Shown: piece after piece, positions 26,286 to 35,265 of the stretch
How the letters are laid out: every line of letters begins with the position of its first letter
How positions within the stretch are numbered: the first letter of the stretch is position 1
DNA from: CAYMZZ01 sp047600605
GTDB taxonomy: Bacteria > Bacteroidota > Bacteroidia > Chitinophagales > Chitinophagaceae
Direction: 5' to 3'
Length of the DNA: 64,000 nt
Assembly (NCBI GenBank): GCA_047600605.1
Contig: JASGKK010000001.1
Span: 2,294,001-2,358,000, forward strand
Translations under genes and position numbers: made by a program
The notes under the pieces: model-generated
Seen by the model: the letters and a program-made list of their open reading frames with translations, nothing else
Databases searched by the model: none
What the model was told of the DNA's origin: nothing

Positions 26286-27755
26286 ATGCAGGAAGTCATT
26301 GAAAATATAAAATCTCTTTACCGGAAATGGAAAGGCAGTGATCCTGTCAGTCTCGATGTGCTGCAGCAATCTGGCAGCGAACGCCGTTATTTCCGTCTCT
26401 ATGATGGCAGTCAATCGGTCATCGGAACCTACGGTGCCAATACCAGGGAAAATGAAACCTTCACTTATTTTTCCCGCGATTTCGCATCAAAGCAATTACC
26501 GGTACCGCAATTGCTGGCTGTGAGCGAAGACGGGATGTATTACCTGCAGGAAGACTTCGGAGACATTTCCCTGTTGAATCACCTGGAGACAAAAGGTTTC
26601 GTGCCAGAGGTATATGCCCTTTTCCGGCAAAGCCTCGCCGCCCTGGCAGAATTGCAGGTAAAAGGAGATAAAGGCCTTGACTACAGTAAATGCCTGACGA
26701 ACCGCGAATTTGGCAAACAGGCAATCATGGCCGACCTCTTGTATTTCAAATATTATTTCCTGGATGCGTTGCGCAAACCCTATGATAAACAAAAACTGAT
26801 TGATGACTTTGAGGCATTGAGCAACTATCTCACACATACCGAATATAAATACTTCATGTTTCGCGACTTTCAAAGCCGAAACATTATGGTCACACCTGAC
26901 AACGAAGTACATTTTATCGACTACCAGGGAGGTATGAAAGGCGCCCCCCAGTATGATGTAGCGAGTATGATCTGGCAGGCGCGTGCCAATCTTCCCGAAG
27001 ACTGGAAACAAAATCTGCTGGAGGATTATATGAATGCGTTTGAAAAACTCATTCCCTCCTCTCTTGACCGGGGCATATTCCGCAGCCAGTATAATGGATA
27101 TGTCCTGATTCGATTGCTGCAGGTGCTGGGCGCTTATGGATTCAGGGGATTGTTTGAACGGAAAGCTCAGTTTCTGACCAGTATTCCCCTGGCATTGCGC
27201 AATCTCAGATCATTTTTCGAAAATCAAAGCCTGGGTATTGCCGTGCCGGAATTCAGAAGAGTACTCAACATCTGCGTCGCGGACGAGATCATCGGGCACT
27301 TTACACCCGTACAGGCTACAGCAGACACCCCACTGGTTGTGCATATTGCCAGTTTTTCTTTTAAAAAATCAATGCCGGAAGATAGTTCAGACAATGGCGG
27401 CGGGTTCGTTTTCGACTGCCGGGGTATTCTTAATCCCGGACGTATCGAAAGCATGAAAACAAAGACAGGACGCGATAAGGAAGTGAAGGATTACCTCGAA
27501 CAGCAAACACGCATGCCCGACTTTCTCAACAGTGTGTTTGACATTGTAGACATTACTGTAGAAGATTATATCAAGCGGGGATTCGCCAGCCTGATGGTAA
27601 GCTTTGGCTGTACCGGAGGGCAACACCGGAGCGTATACGCTGCCGATGCGCTGGCCCGTCATTTGCGCAATAAGTTCAAGGTTAAAATAGAGCTACGTCA
27701 CCTGGTACAGGATGCCTGCAACTGGCAAAACCCTTTACCTGGTAAAGCATCATGA
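26286..27755 (+). CDS. Sugar kinase (AmgK-like) fused to RapZ C-terminal domain
   Basis: Protein of 489 residues with two parts. Residues 1-330 are an aminoglycoside-phosphotransferase fold like AmgK (anomeric MurNAc/GlcNAc kinase): FRDFQSRNIM with catalytic Asp194 and Asn199, then HFIDYQGGMKGAPQYDVASM with metal Asp212. Residues ~345-489 match the C-terminal domain of RNase adaptor RapZ: FVFDCRGILNPGR and GCTGGQHRSVYAADAL (about 441-456). The RapZ N-terminal ATPase with its Walker motif is absent, so the kinase replaces it. The stop overlaps the start of the MurU-like gene (ATGA), a strong sign that the two act in sequence. The kinase substrate is inferred from this pairing. Confidence 0.87.
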   Translation: MQEVIENIKSLYRKWKGSDPVSLDVLQQSGSERRYFRLYDGSQSVIGTYGANTRENETFTYFSRDFASKQLPVPQLLAVSEDGMYYLQEDFGDISLLNHLETKGFVPEVYALFRQSLAALAELQVKGDKGLDYSKCLTNREFGKQAIMADLLYFKYYFLDALRKPYDKQKLIDDFEALSNYLTHTEYKYFMFRDFQSRNIMVTPDNEVHFIDYQGGMKGAPQYDVASMIWQARANLPEDWKQNLLEDYMNAFEKLIPSSLDRGIFRSQYNGYVLIRLLQVLGAYGFRGLFERKAQFLTSIPLALRNLRSFFENQSLGIAVPEFRRVLNICVADEIIGHFTPVQATADTPLVVHIASFSFKKSMPEDSSDNGGGFVFDCRGILNPGRIESMKTKTGRDKEVKDYLEQQTRMPDFLNSVFDIVDITVEDYIKRGFASLMVSFGCTGGQHRSVYAADALARHLRNKFKVKIELRHLVQDACNWQNPLPGKAS

Positions 27756-28468
27756 AAGCAATGATCTTCAGTGCCGGACTGGGCACCCGTTTCAAACCAT
27801 GGACAGAGCATCACCCCAAAGCACTGGCTCCCGTCAATGGCAAAAGCCTGCTGCAGCGGAATGTGGAATACCTGCAGAAGTATGGTATTTATGATGTGAT
27901 AGTGAATGTGCACCATTTTGCCGAACAAATTGAAGATACCATACAACAGCACCACGGATGGGGCAGTCGTATCCAAATCAGTGATGAACGAAAGGAAGTA
28001 CTGGAAACAGGAGGTGGCCTGCTCAAAGCAGCCTCTCTCTTTACTCCGGGCGAAGATTTTCTGACTATCAACGTAGATATCCTGACTACGCTTGACCTGA
28101 ATGCTTTCCTGGATTTTCACCGGCAGCACAGCCCGCTAGTATCGCTTGCAATAAGCGGTCGCAGCAGCAGCCGTTGTTTTTTGTTTGATACCGGCATGCG
28201 CCTTACTGGGTGGAAAAATCTTCAAACCGGAGCTGAACGTATTGCCATTCCCTCGACCGATGCCAGACCCTACGCCTTCAGCGGTATAAGCCTGTTCAAC
28301 CATCAGATATTTGAAAAATTACAACTGCAGGGAAAATTTTCACTGGTGGATGCTTACCTCGACCTGGCACCCTCCCAACGGATAATGGGTTTTTTACATC
28401 AGAATGACAACTGGGTAGATGTGGGCAAGCCTGAAAGCATTGCCGTTGCAGAATCACTGTTTTCCTGA
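27752..28468 (+). CDS. murU: MurU-like sugar-1-phosphate nucleotidyltransferase
   Basis: Protein of 238 residues with the nucleotidyltransferase signature near the N-terminus (MKAMIFSAGLGTRFKPWT, Lys in HHPKALAPVNGKSLL), VNVHHFAEQIED, the acceptor motif LETGGGLLKAA and the metal Asp in LTINVDILT. MurU makes UDP-MurNAc from MurNAc-1-phosphate and UTP, bypassing de novo synthesis. The four-base overlap with an AmgK-like kinase supports this role. A general hexose-1-phosphate nucleotidyltransferase (mannose or glucose) is the main alternative. Gene name is by context, not by a specificity residue. Confidence 0.78.
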   Translation: MKAMIFSAGLGTRFKPWTEHHPKALAPVNGKSLLQRNVEYLQKYGIYDVIVNVHHFAEQIEDTIQQHHGWGSRIQISDERKEVLETGGGLLKAASLFTPGEDFLTINVDILTTLDLNAFLDFHRQHSPLVSLAISGRSSSRCFLFDTGMRLTGWKNLQTGAERIAIPSTDARPYAFSGISLFNHQIFEKLQLQGKFSLVDAYLDLAPSQRIMGFLHQNDNWVDVGKPESIAVAESLFS

Positions 28469-28554
28469 TAACCCATATTCCATGCCACGGCAGCAGCGCA
28501 TTTAATACGAATCGTTTTCGCTTAACTTCGTTGACATTAAATTAGTTCCGTCTC

Positions 28555-30519
28555 ATGATGAAGCGTATTGCTGTAGCCATGGCTGCCAGCATCATTACGC
28601 TGCTGGCTTCCGGCCAGAGCGCATTCGATGCCAAAGAAGCCTTTAATCCCCAATTTTATCCCTATCCCGGCAACGAGATGCGTAGCGCCAGTGGTGAGCC
28701 GGGACCAGCCTACTGGCAGAACCAGGCCAGTTATCGTATCAACTGTACACTTGATACGGGACAGAAACGTATTACCGGCACTGTTGACATCGAGTATATC
28801 AATAACAGTCCGGACAACCTCCGGTTTCTGTGGCTGCAGCTTGATCAGAATATTTACAAAAAAGATTCGCGCGGGTCAGCAACCACTACAGAGGCAGGTG
28901 GCCGCTGGGCCAATGACGGCTATACCAGCGGTTATGCTATTACTACTGTAGAAGCCGAAGGCACACAGGGGAAATACCAGGCCCGTTACCTCATCAATGA
29001 CACACGTATGCAGGTATGGCTGCAGGACCCTCTCTCTGCCAAAGGCGGGAAAATAAAATTAAGTATCCCGTTTGCCTTCACTATACCGGAATACGGTACC
29101 GATCGTATGGGATTGCTTAATACACAGTATGGCCAGATTTATCAGATAGCCCAGTGGTTTCCCCGCTTATGTGTATATGATGATATTCAGGGATGGAATG
29201 CAGACCCTTATCTGGGTGCCGGAGAATTTTTTCTTGAATATGGTCATATTGAGTACGCCGTAACTGCTCCGGCCAACCTGTTGGTAGTCGGATCAGGCAC
29301 TTTACTTAATCCGGCCGAATGTTTTAATACCGAAGAACTGGCCCGTTACAATCAGGCGCGCGAAAGCGAAAAAACGGTGCTCATTCGCAGCCTTAAGGAG
29401 GTGACAGGTCAGCAGCGCAATGCCCGCAAGGGGACAATTACCTGGAAGTTCAGTATCGACAATGCCCGCGATGTGGCCTGGGCTGCTTCCGGCGCTTTTG
29501 TTCTGGATGGGGCCCGTATCAATCTGCCAAGCGGGAAAAAAGCACTTGCCTTAAGCGCCTACCCGGCAGAAAGTATGCGTGAAAAGAAAGAAGAGGACTG
29601 GCGGAAATCTACCGAAATGATCAAAGGTTCTATAGAACACTATTCGGGCAAATGGTATGAATATCCCTATACGACGGCTGTAAATGTAGCCGGCTCAGTA
29701 GGTGGCATGGAATATCCGGGTATTGTGTTTTGCAGTTATTCTTCTACCGGCAGCAGTCTCTGGAATGTAACCGATCACGAATTGGGGCATACCTGGTTTC
29801 CTATGATTGTAGGAAGTAACGAACGCAAATATGCCTGGATGGATGAAGGCTTCAATACTTTTATTAATGACCTTTCTACAGAAGCTTTTCGCAATGGCGC
29901 TTACAGCAACGCCAATCTTTTCAGTAATCCTTCGCTGCCATTTATGATACAGGCCACTTTTGGCGATGAAATGGATGGCATGTTTACCACACCCGATGTA
30001 ATACAGCAACAAAACCTGGGCATTGCTGCCTATATGAAACCTGCCCAGATGCTGCACGCCCTGCGCGATGTGGTATTAGGTCCTGAGCGCTTCGATGCTG
30101 CATTCAAAGAATATATCCGTCGCTGGGCGTTTAAACATCCTACCCCGTGGGACTTTTTTCATACGATGGAAAATGTGGGTGGCGAAGATCTTGCCTGGTT
30201 CTGGCGTAGCTGGATATTCAACTCCTGGAAACTCGATCAGGCGGTAAAAGAGGTGAAATACGTAAAGAATAATCCGGGTAATGGCGCAGAGATAACTATC
30301 GAAAACAGGGAGAAAATGCCCATGCCGGTTGACCTGCTTATTAAGGAAAGTAATGGTAAGGAACACCGGCTGTTATTGCCGGTAGAAATCTGGCAGCGTG
30401 GCGCCACCTGGACTATTCATCTGCAAGCCACCAGTGAGATCAAAGAGATCATTATTGATCCCGACAAAAAATTACCCGATTGGAACAGGGAGAATAACCG
30501 GTGGAAGAGAGCCTTCTAA
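28555..30519 (+). CDS. M1 family zinc metallopeptidase, exported
   Basis: Protein of 654 residues with signal peptide MMKRIAVAMAASIITLLASG. The gluzincin zinc site is complete: HELGH at 408-412 and Glu431 in AWMDEGFNTFINDL, the M1 spacing. The GSVGGMEYPGIVFC stretch is the variant of the exopeptidase GxMEN motif often seen in Bacteroidetes M1 proteins, with EYP in place of EN, so strict aminopeptidase activity is uncertain. Probably periplasmic or surface-exposed. Single gene, closed by the inverted repeat at 30520-30583. Confidence 0.92.
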   Translation: MMKRIAVAMAASIITLLASGQSAFDAKEAFNPQFYPYPGNEMRSASGEPGPAYWQNQASYRINCTLDTGQKRITGTVDIEYINNSPDNLRFLWLQLDQNIYKKDSRGSATTTEAGGRWANDGYTSGYAITTVEAEGTQGKYQARYLINDTRMQVWLQDPLSAKGGKIKLSIPFAFTIPEYGTDRMGLLNTQYGQIYQIAQWFPRLCVYDDIQGWNADPYLGAGEFFLEYGHIEYAVTAPANLLVVGSGTLLNPAECFNTEELARYNQARESEKTVLIRSLKEVTGQQRNARKGTITWKFSIDNARDVAWAASGAFVLDGARINLPSGKKALALSAYPAESMREKKEEDWRKSTEMIKGSIEHYSGKWYEYPYTTAVNVAGSVGGMEYPGIVFCSYSSTGSSLWNVTDHELGHTWFPMIVGSNERKYAWMDEGFNTFINDLSTEAFRNGAYSNANLFSNPSLPFMIQATFGDEMDGMFTTPDVIQQQNLGIAAYMKPAQMLHALRDVVLGPERFDAAFKEYIRRWAFKHPTPWDFFHTMENVGGEDLAWFWRSWIFNSWKLDQAVKEVKYVKNNPGNGAEITIENREKMPMPVDLLIKESNGKEHRLLLPVEIWQRGATWTIHLQATSEIKEIIIDPDKKLPDWNRENNRWKRAF

Positions 30520-30583
30520 AAGTTTAAAGGTTTAAAAGTCAAAAGGTGTTTTTATACCCTTATACTTTTAAACCTTTAAACTT
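30520..30583. terminator. Long AT-rich inverted repeat between convergent genes
   Basis: Perfect 20-base inverted repeat: AAGTTTAAAGGTTTAAAAGT at 30520-30539 and its complement at 30564-30583, with a 24-base loop. It lies between two convergent genes and overlaps the stop of the minus-strand one, so it can end both transcripts. It also belongs to the phrase-like intergenic repeats described in the findings. Confidence 0.55.
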
Positions 30584-31656
30584 CTTAACCCTCTTTCTTC
30601 CAGTACAACCCGGAATCCTGGTTGCCTGCGGCTCCACTTGACAAGTCTTATATAACCGTTTTCGATCTCAATGCCGGTAATATCGCCATCGGCAAAGCAG
30701 CAGCAGCCGGTGTTGAAATAAGAAGGTTTCATTTGCAGATAATCTACCGATACCGCGGTATATTCCCGTTCTCTGAGCCGGATCTCCGCCTCCAGTTCTT
30801 TCTTTTTTTCATCATCGCCTGCCGCTGTTGCTTTTTGTAATTGTTTGTATAAACGCTCCAGGTGAGTAAGAGAAGCAAACACGGGTTGATGAGTGTGCCC
30901 TGTGATAAGAAGCGTGTCGGGCTGGCTGGCAGACCATTCATACATGATTTCGTTGTGCAGGGTTTTCTTCTCGCTATCGTAGGCGGGTGTATTGGGATTA
31001 ATCCGCAGATAACCCTGAAGCGGAGCCCAAACCTGTGCCACAAACCATTTGCTAAACCAGTTGCCATCGCTTTGTGCATCTCCCTGATGTCCATGCGTGC
31101 AAAAAATTCTCAACGGGCGGCCTTCGATCAGGGTGGTGAGTATAACCCCTTCATATACTTTAAGCGGTTGCTTGTAAATATCTTTCAACTGCCACCAGGC
31201 AAAAGGATCATTATCCCAGTACAGATCGTGATTACCGAAAATTTTTACAAAGGCTTTGCGATCGAGAAAAGCTTTTTCGAGATCAAAGTTCCTGGTGTTC
31301 ATTTTTTTTACCCGGCCCAGTCCATTTTCCCACAACTCTTCACTATCACCCAGACATATCAAATGATACCCTTGTTTATTGTAATAGCTCAATGCCTCCA
31401 GGTATACAGGCTCAGCATTGGTAAAATCATCTGCTCCGTCACGAGTTCCTTTGTGCTGGTCCGAAAAAATAATGAACCGGCCTTCCGTTTCTGCAAAGGG
31501 AATAACCGGCCCACGTTTACCGGAATTCGTTTGTATCTGTGTATATAGCGTATCCAACGCTTTGAAGATGCGTGTACGGCGGGGTTTAGATGCCAGTTTA
31601 CGGCTGGCCCAGCTTACCGGCCGGAGCAAAAAAGACCTTATCCAATCTCGGAACAT
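30568..31656 (-). CDS. Calcineurin-like metallophosphoesterase
   Basis: Protein of 362 residues from MFRDWIRSFL; a frame open to 31728 adds an implausible leader. The metallophosphoesterase motifs follow in order: FIIFSDQHKGTRDGADDF (first metal Asp/His), LICLGDSEELWENGL, VKIFGNHDLYWDND, FCTHGHQGDAQSDGN and LLITGHTHQPVF. A charged helical insert lies after the last motif (ERLYKQLQKATAAGDDEKKK). Substrate unknown; the family includes protein phosphatases, nucleotidases and UDP-diacylglucosamine hydrolase-like enzymes. No signal peptide. Stand-alone gene, divergent from the metalloprotease. Confidence 0.88.
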   Translation of the reverse strand: MFRDWIRSFLLRPVSWASRKLASKPRRTRIFKALDTLYTQIQTNSGKRGPVIPFAETEGRFIIFSDQHKGTRDGADDFTNAEPVYLEALSYYNKQGYHLICLGDSEELWENGLGRVKKMNTRNFDLEKAFLDRKAFVKIFGNHDLYWDNDPFAWWQLKDIYKQPLKVYEGVILTTLIEGRPLRIFCTHGHQGDAQSDGNWFSKWFVAQVWAPLQGYLRINPNTPAYDSEKKTLHNEIMYEWSASQPDTLLITGHTHQPVFASLTHLERLYKQLQKATAAGDDEKKKELEAEIRLREREYTAVSVDYLQMKPSYFNTGCCCFADGDITGIEIENGYIRLVKWSRRQPGFRVVLEERGLRSLKV

Positions 31657-31767
31657 AAGAATACCGTAAATATAACAAATTAAGACACAATCTACTGATA
31701 ATGAAAGCTTATTTACTGACCACCCCAATTATAATCATATAGATTTAGTGCTTATTTTTACTTACTT

Positions 31768-34752
31768 ATGAGAAAAGCAATCCTACTACTGACAGTGCTG
31801 CTGGGTAGCACTATTATCCTGCATGCACAGCGGGTCACCGACCTTTTTGAGAAGCGGTCTGCATTATCGCGCAACTTTTCAGCTGTAGCATCAAAATATG
31901 AAGCGCTCGAATTGAAAACAGAGCAATTTACCAGTCTGCAACGTAACCGTCCTGAATCATTTGACCTGAAGCTTCCGTTCGAAAACCGTGAGCTGAAAAT
32001 GAAATTGAAGAAGGTTAAACTGACTACGGATAACTTCAGTGTAATGGAAGCAAACGCCGGTGGAAAGCATGCTGTTCAGTTTGACAACACCGGAGCATTT
32101 TACCAGGGCACTCTGGAAGACGGTACCGGCTTTGCCACTATCAGCATTATCAATGATCGTGTAATGGGCGTTATCGCTGACCAGCAGGGCAATATTGTAT
32201 TGGGCACCATCGAAGCCAATGGCAAGGCTACCTCTGAGTATACCCTGTACCGTGAGACCGACCTGAAAGTAAAGAACCCCATGGTATGTGCCACGCCGGA
32301 TGCTGATATTTATGCAGGTACCCACTCAACCACGGCCAGTACACCGCAGGCACGCGGACAGGTTGTAGGCGAGCCTGTTGAGATTTATTTTGAGTGTGAT
32401 TATAAATTTTACCAGGACAAAGGCAACAACACAATTGATGTGATCAATTATGTGCTGGGTTTTTTTAATAATGTTGCCCTTCTTTATGCCAATGAAGATA
32501 TCAAAGTGCAGGTATCGCAGGTAACTGTCTGGACTTCACTCGACCCAGAAGCCGCTGCCGGACTGACTACTACAGGCAACGTTTTACCTGCTTTCAGAGA
32601 TCGTATGGCCAACACGAATTATGTAGGGGATTATGCACACTTTCTTTCTACCCGCAACCTGGGTGGTGGTATTGCCTATGTACTGGGTAGTCCCTGTAAT
32701 ACTGAAAAACGTTATCGCACAGCTGTAAGTGCCATCAATAATACTTACTCCAATTTCCCCACTTACTCCTGGACCGTACAGGTGGTAACCCATGAGCTGG
32801 GCCACAATTTCGGTTCCAATCACACACAATGGTGCGGATGGGTTGGCGGTGCGCTTGACAACTGTTATCCCACCGAGCCATCTGGCACAAATGCCTGCTC
32901 ACCCGGTCCTGTTCCTACCAATGGCGGTACAATTATGAGCTACTGCCATCTGACTGGCTACGGTATTAATTTCAATAATGGCTTTGGCACACAACCCGGC
33001 AACCGTATTCGTGAAGTTATTGGCGGCGCGACCTGTTTTGGCACCTGCCGTATGACCGTTGAGATCAATAAAGTAGACGCCTCCTGCAACCAGAGCAACG
33101 GTTTCGCTACGGTTACTACTCAAAATTCAACAGGAGCACTCAGTTATCTTTGGAGCAATGGCCAGACTACAGCCACACTTTCCAATGCTGCTCCCGGCAC
33201 CTACCATGTAGTTGTTACCGATGCCGCTGGCTGTAAGATCACCAAAGATGTGGTGATCGGCAACTCTGGTACTACGCTCACATTTGCAGTCACCCCATCG
33301 CCAGTGGCAGCTATATGCGCAGGGGGTAATGTGACACTCAATGCCACCAGCAATCCTGGTTACACTTACCAATGGTATCTGGGCAGCAATCCTATCGGTG
33401 GCGCTACCAGCAGTTCGTACAACGCTACAGCCGCCGGCAACTATTCAGTACGTGCTGTTTCCGGAGCCTGTAACGGTACACAAAATGTACAGGTGGTACA
33501 GGTAGCCCCTCCAACAGCTAGTATTACACCGGCAGGCAGTACCACATTCTGCAGCGGCAGCAGTCTCGTTCTCGATGCGACCGCCGGCAGCGGATATACT
33601 TATCAATGGTATAAAGACAATGGCATTATTGCTGGTGCAACCGGCGCCACTTATACCGCTACCGCGTCTGGCGGTTATACCGTGAAAGTATCTGCTGGTG
33701 CCACCTGCCAGTCTACTTCTTCACCGGTAAATATCACCGTTAATCCATCGCCTTCTACCACACTTACTACTACAGGCAGTCTTAATTTCTGTAGCGGCAG
33801 CAATGTCAAGTTTGATGTAAGCACCGGCACAGGTTATACCTATCAGTGGTATCAGGACGGAGACCCTATCGATAATGCCACACAAAGCACTTATTCTGCC
33901 ACCACTTCCGGCACCTATAATGTACAGGTAAGCCTGGGTAGCTGCCACTCTTCTTCTGAATTTAAAACTGTGACCGTTTTGCAACGACCTACAGTGGTGG
34001 TCACGCCCACTACCTCAACAATTGAGAAATTTCAGACGCAGACACTGACAGCCAGCGGAGCCAGCCAGTATAACTGGTCTTCACTGCCTGATATGGTTAG
34101 CAGTACTACCACTACAGGCACCTATCGCCCATTATCTACAACGACTTATACTGTAGAAGGTACTGCCAGCAATGGATGCCGTAATACGGCTGCAGCAATC
34201 ATCAATGTGATTGGCTGCGGCGATGTCACTAATTTCAGCGCCACCGCCTACAGTCCTTCACGCGTATTACTGAAATGGACTAATCCAACTGGCGTCACTA
34301 CCGATACATTGCAGTATCGCATTGCAGGCACTACTACATGGACACGTGTATTTGTAACAGGCGAGCAATATGAGCTTACCGGATTGCAGCCGGGTGCCAG
34401 TTATGAGTACAACCTGATCCCCATCTGTACTACCTCTACTGTGTATGTGCCTTCTGCCAATCAGAATATACAGACAACCAGCCTGGTCAATGGACGCTAT
34501 ATCCGGCTGTTTCCCAATCCGGTAAACAGCGAAGCCCGTCTTGAGATCATTACGTCATCTGCCACCTCGCTGAGTGTTGTCATATATGATGATGCCGGAA
34601 AACTGGTACGCCAGGTATTGAACAGGCAAAGTATGCAGGCGGGTCAACTGATCCAGGCCATTGATGCTTCTAAACTGAGCAATGGCCTCTACCTGGTTTC
34701 TGTGACCCTGGATGGAAAGAGTGAAATAATCAAAATGGTGGTAGCTCACTAA
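31768..34752 (+). CDS. T9SS-exported reprolysin-like (M12B-type) metalloprotease with SprB/Ig-like repeats
   Basis: Protein of 994 residues. Signal peptide MRKAILLLTVLLGSTIIL, a propeptide to about residue 195, then a metzincin catalytic domain with HELGHNFGSNH (342-352) and the Met-turn in IMSYCH. After it come a SprB-like repeat (GALSYLWSNGQTTATLSNAA), three Ig-like repeats each holding a YTYQWY core, a fibronectin III-like domain (VLLKWTNPTGVTTDTLQYR) and a type IX secretion C-terminal sorting domain (LFPNPVNSEARLEI to the end). It should be secreted or surface-attached through T9SS. The terminator at 34762 follows. Confidence 0.93.
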   Translation: MRKAILLLTVLLGSTIILHAQRVTDLFEKRSALSRNFSAVASKYEALELKTEQFTSLQRNRPESFDLKLPFENRELKMKLKKVKLTTDNFSVMEANAGGKHAVQFDNTGAFYQGTLEDGTGFATISIINDRVMGVIADQQGNIVLGTIEANGKATSEYTLYRETDLKVKNPMVCATPDADIYAGTHSTTASTPQARGQVVGEPVEIYFECDYKFYQDKGNNTIDVINYVLGFFNNVALLYANEDIKVQVSQVTVWTSLDPEAAAGLTTTGNVLPAFRDRMANTNYVGDYAHFLSTRNLGGGIAYVLGSPCNTEKRYRTAVSAINNTYSNFPTYSWTVQVVTHELGHNFGSNHTQWCGWVGGALDNCYPTEPSGTNACSPGPVPTNGGTIMSYCHLTGYGINFNNGFGTQPGNRIREVIGGATCFGTCRMTVEINKVDASCNQSNGFATVTTQNSTGALSYLWSNGQTTATLSNAAPGTYHVVVTDAAGCKITKDVVIGNSGTTLTFAVTPSPVAAICAGGNVTLNATSNPGYTYQWYLGSNPIGGATSSSYNATAAGNYSVRAVSGACNGTQNVQVVQVAPPTASITPAGSTTFCSGSSLVLDATAGSGYTYQWYKDNGIIAGATGATYTATASGGYTVKVSAGATCQSTSSPVNITVNPSPSTTLTTTGSLNFCSGSNVKFDVSTGTGYTYQWYQDGDPIDNATQSTYSATTSGTYNVQVSLGSCHSSSEFKTVTVLQRPTVVVTPTTSTIEKFQTQTLTASGASQYNWSSLPDMVSSTTTTGTYRPLSTTTYTVEGTASNGCRNTAAAIINVIGCGDVTNFSATAYSPSRVLLKWTNPTGVTTDTLQYRIAGTTTWTRVFVTGEQYELTGLQPGASYEYNLIPICTTSTVYVPSANQNIQTTSLVNGRYIRLFPNPVNSEARLEIITSSATSLSVVIYDDAGKLVRQVLNRQSMQAGQLIQAIDASKLSNGLYLVSVTLDGKSEIIKMVVAH

Positions 34753-34761
34753 TCGTTTTGC

Positions 34762-34810
34762 TATAGAAAACAGAAAAGGTCCGCATAGCGGACCTTTTCT
34801 GTTTTCTATA
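34762..34810. terminator. Bidirectional intrinsic terminator, perfect 23-base stem
   Basis: Arms at 34762-34784 and 34788-34810 pair perfectly around a three-base ATA loop. The stem has a GC core (GGTCCGC) flanked by A runs on the left and T runs on the right, so it works on both strands. It separates the convergent metalloprotease and ridA genes. Confidence 0.92.
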
Positions 34811-34822
34811 CACTGTGTTATT

Positions 34823-35206
34823 TTATTTTACGGCAATCATACTTATTTCCACATTCACAAATTTGGGAAGAGCAGATACCTGTACGGTCTCGCGTGCCGG
34901 AAAATCGCCGCTGAAAAAAGACCCGTATACTTCATTGATCTCAGCAAACCGTTTCATATCTGTAATGAAAATGGTTGTCTTCACCACATTTGAAAAAGTC
35001 ATACCTGCTGCCTTCAGAATGGCATCCAGATTGGTCATGCAGCGTTTTGTTTCCTGTTGCACATCTTTATTCTCCAGATCACCCGTTTGCGGATTAATAC
35101 ATATTTGCCCTGAAATATAAAGTGTTTCGCCGGCCAGTATGGCCTGGTTATAAGGGCCAATAGGCGGCGGGGCGTCTGCTGTTCTGATAATGATCTTGCC
35201 TGACAT
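34823..35206 (-). CDS. ridA: RidA family reactive enamine/imine deaminase
   Basis: Protein of 127 residues, the usual length of this trimeric family. It carries PPPIGPYNQAILAGETLYIS, GQICINPQTGDL, the LDAILKAAGMTFSNVVKTTI helix-strand and FPARETVQVSALPK with the conserved Arg that binds the substrate carboxylate, then VNVEISMIAV. RidA hydrolyses 2-aminoacrylate and related intermediates released by PLP enzymes. A promoter candidate lies at 35226-35255. Family call is secure. Confidence 0.95.
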   Translation of the reverse strand: MSGKIIIRTADAPPPIGPYNQAILAGETLYISGQICINPQTGDLENKDVQQETKRCMTNLDAILKAAGMTFSNVVKTTIFITDMKRFAEINEVYGSFFSGDFPARETVQVSALPKFVNVEISMIAVK

Positions 35207-35225
35207 ACTTATAAATTTGATGAAG

Positions 35226-35255
35226 CGAATATAGCTTTATGCGCTTTCTTTGCAA
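35226..35255 (-). promoter_or_regulatory. Candidate ridA promoter
   Basis: On the minus strand TTG (35253-35255), a 19-base spacer and TATATTCG (35226-35233) match the Bacteroidetes -33/-7 pattern with one mismatch. A plus-strand TAAATTTG (35212-35219) overlaps this space and may drive the opposite gene. Confidence 0.45.
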
Positions 35256-35265
35256 AAAAACGGAT

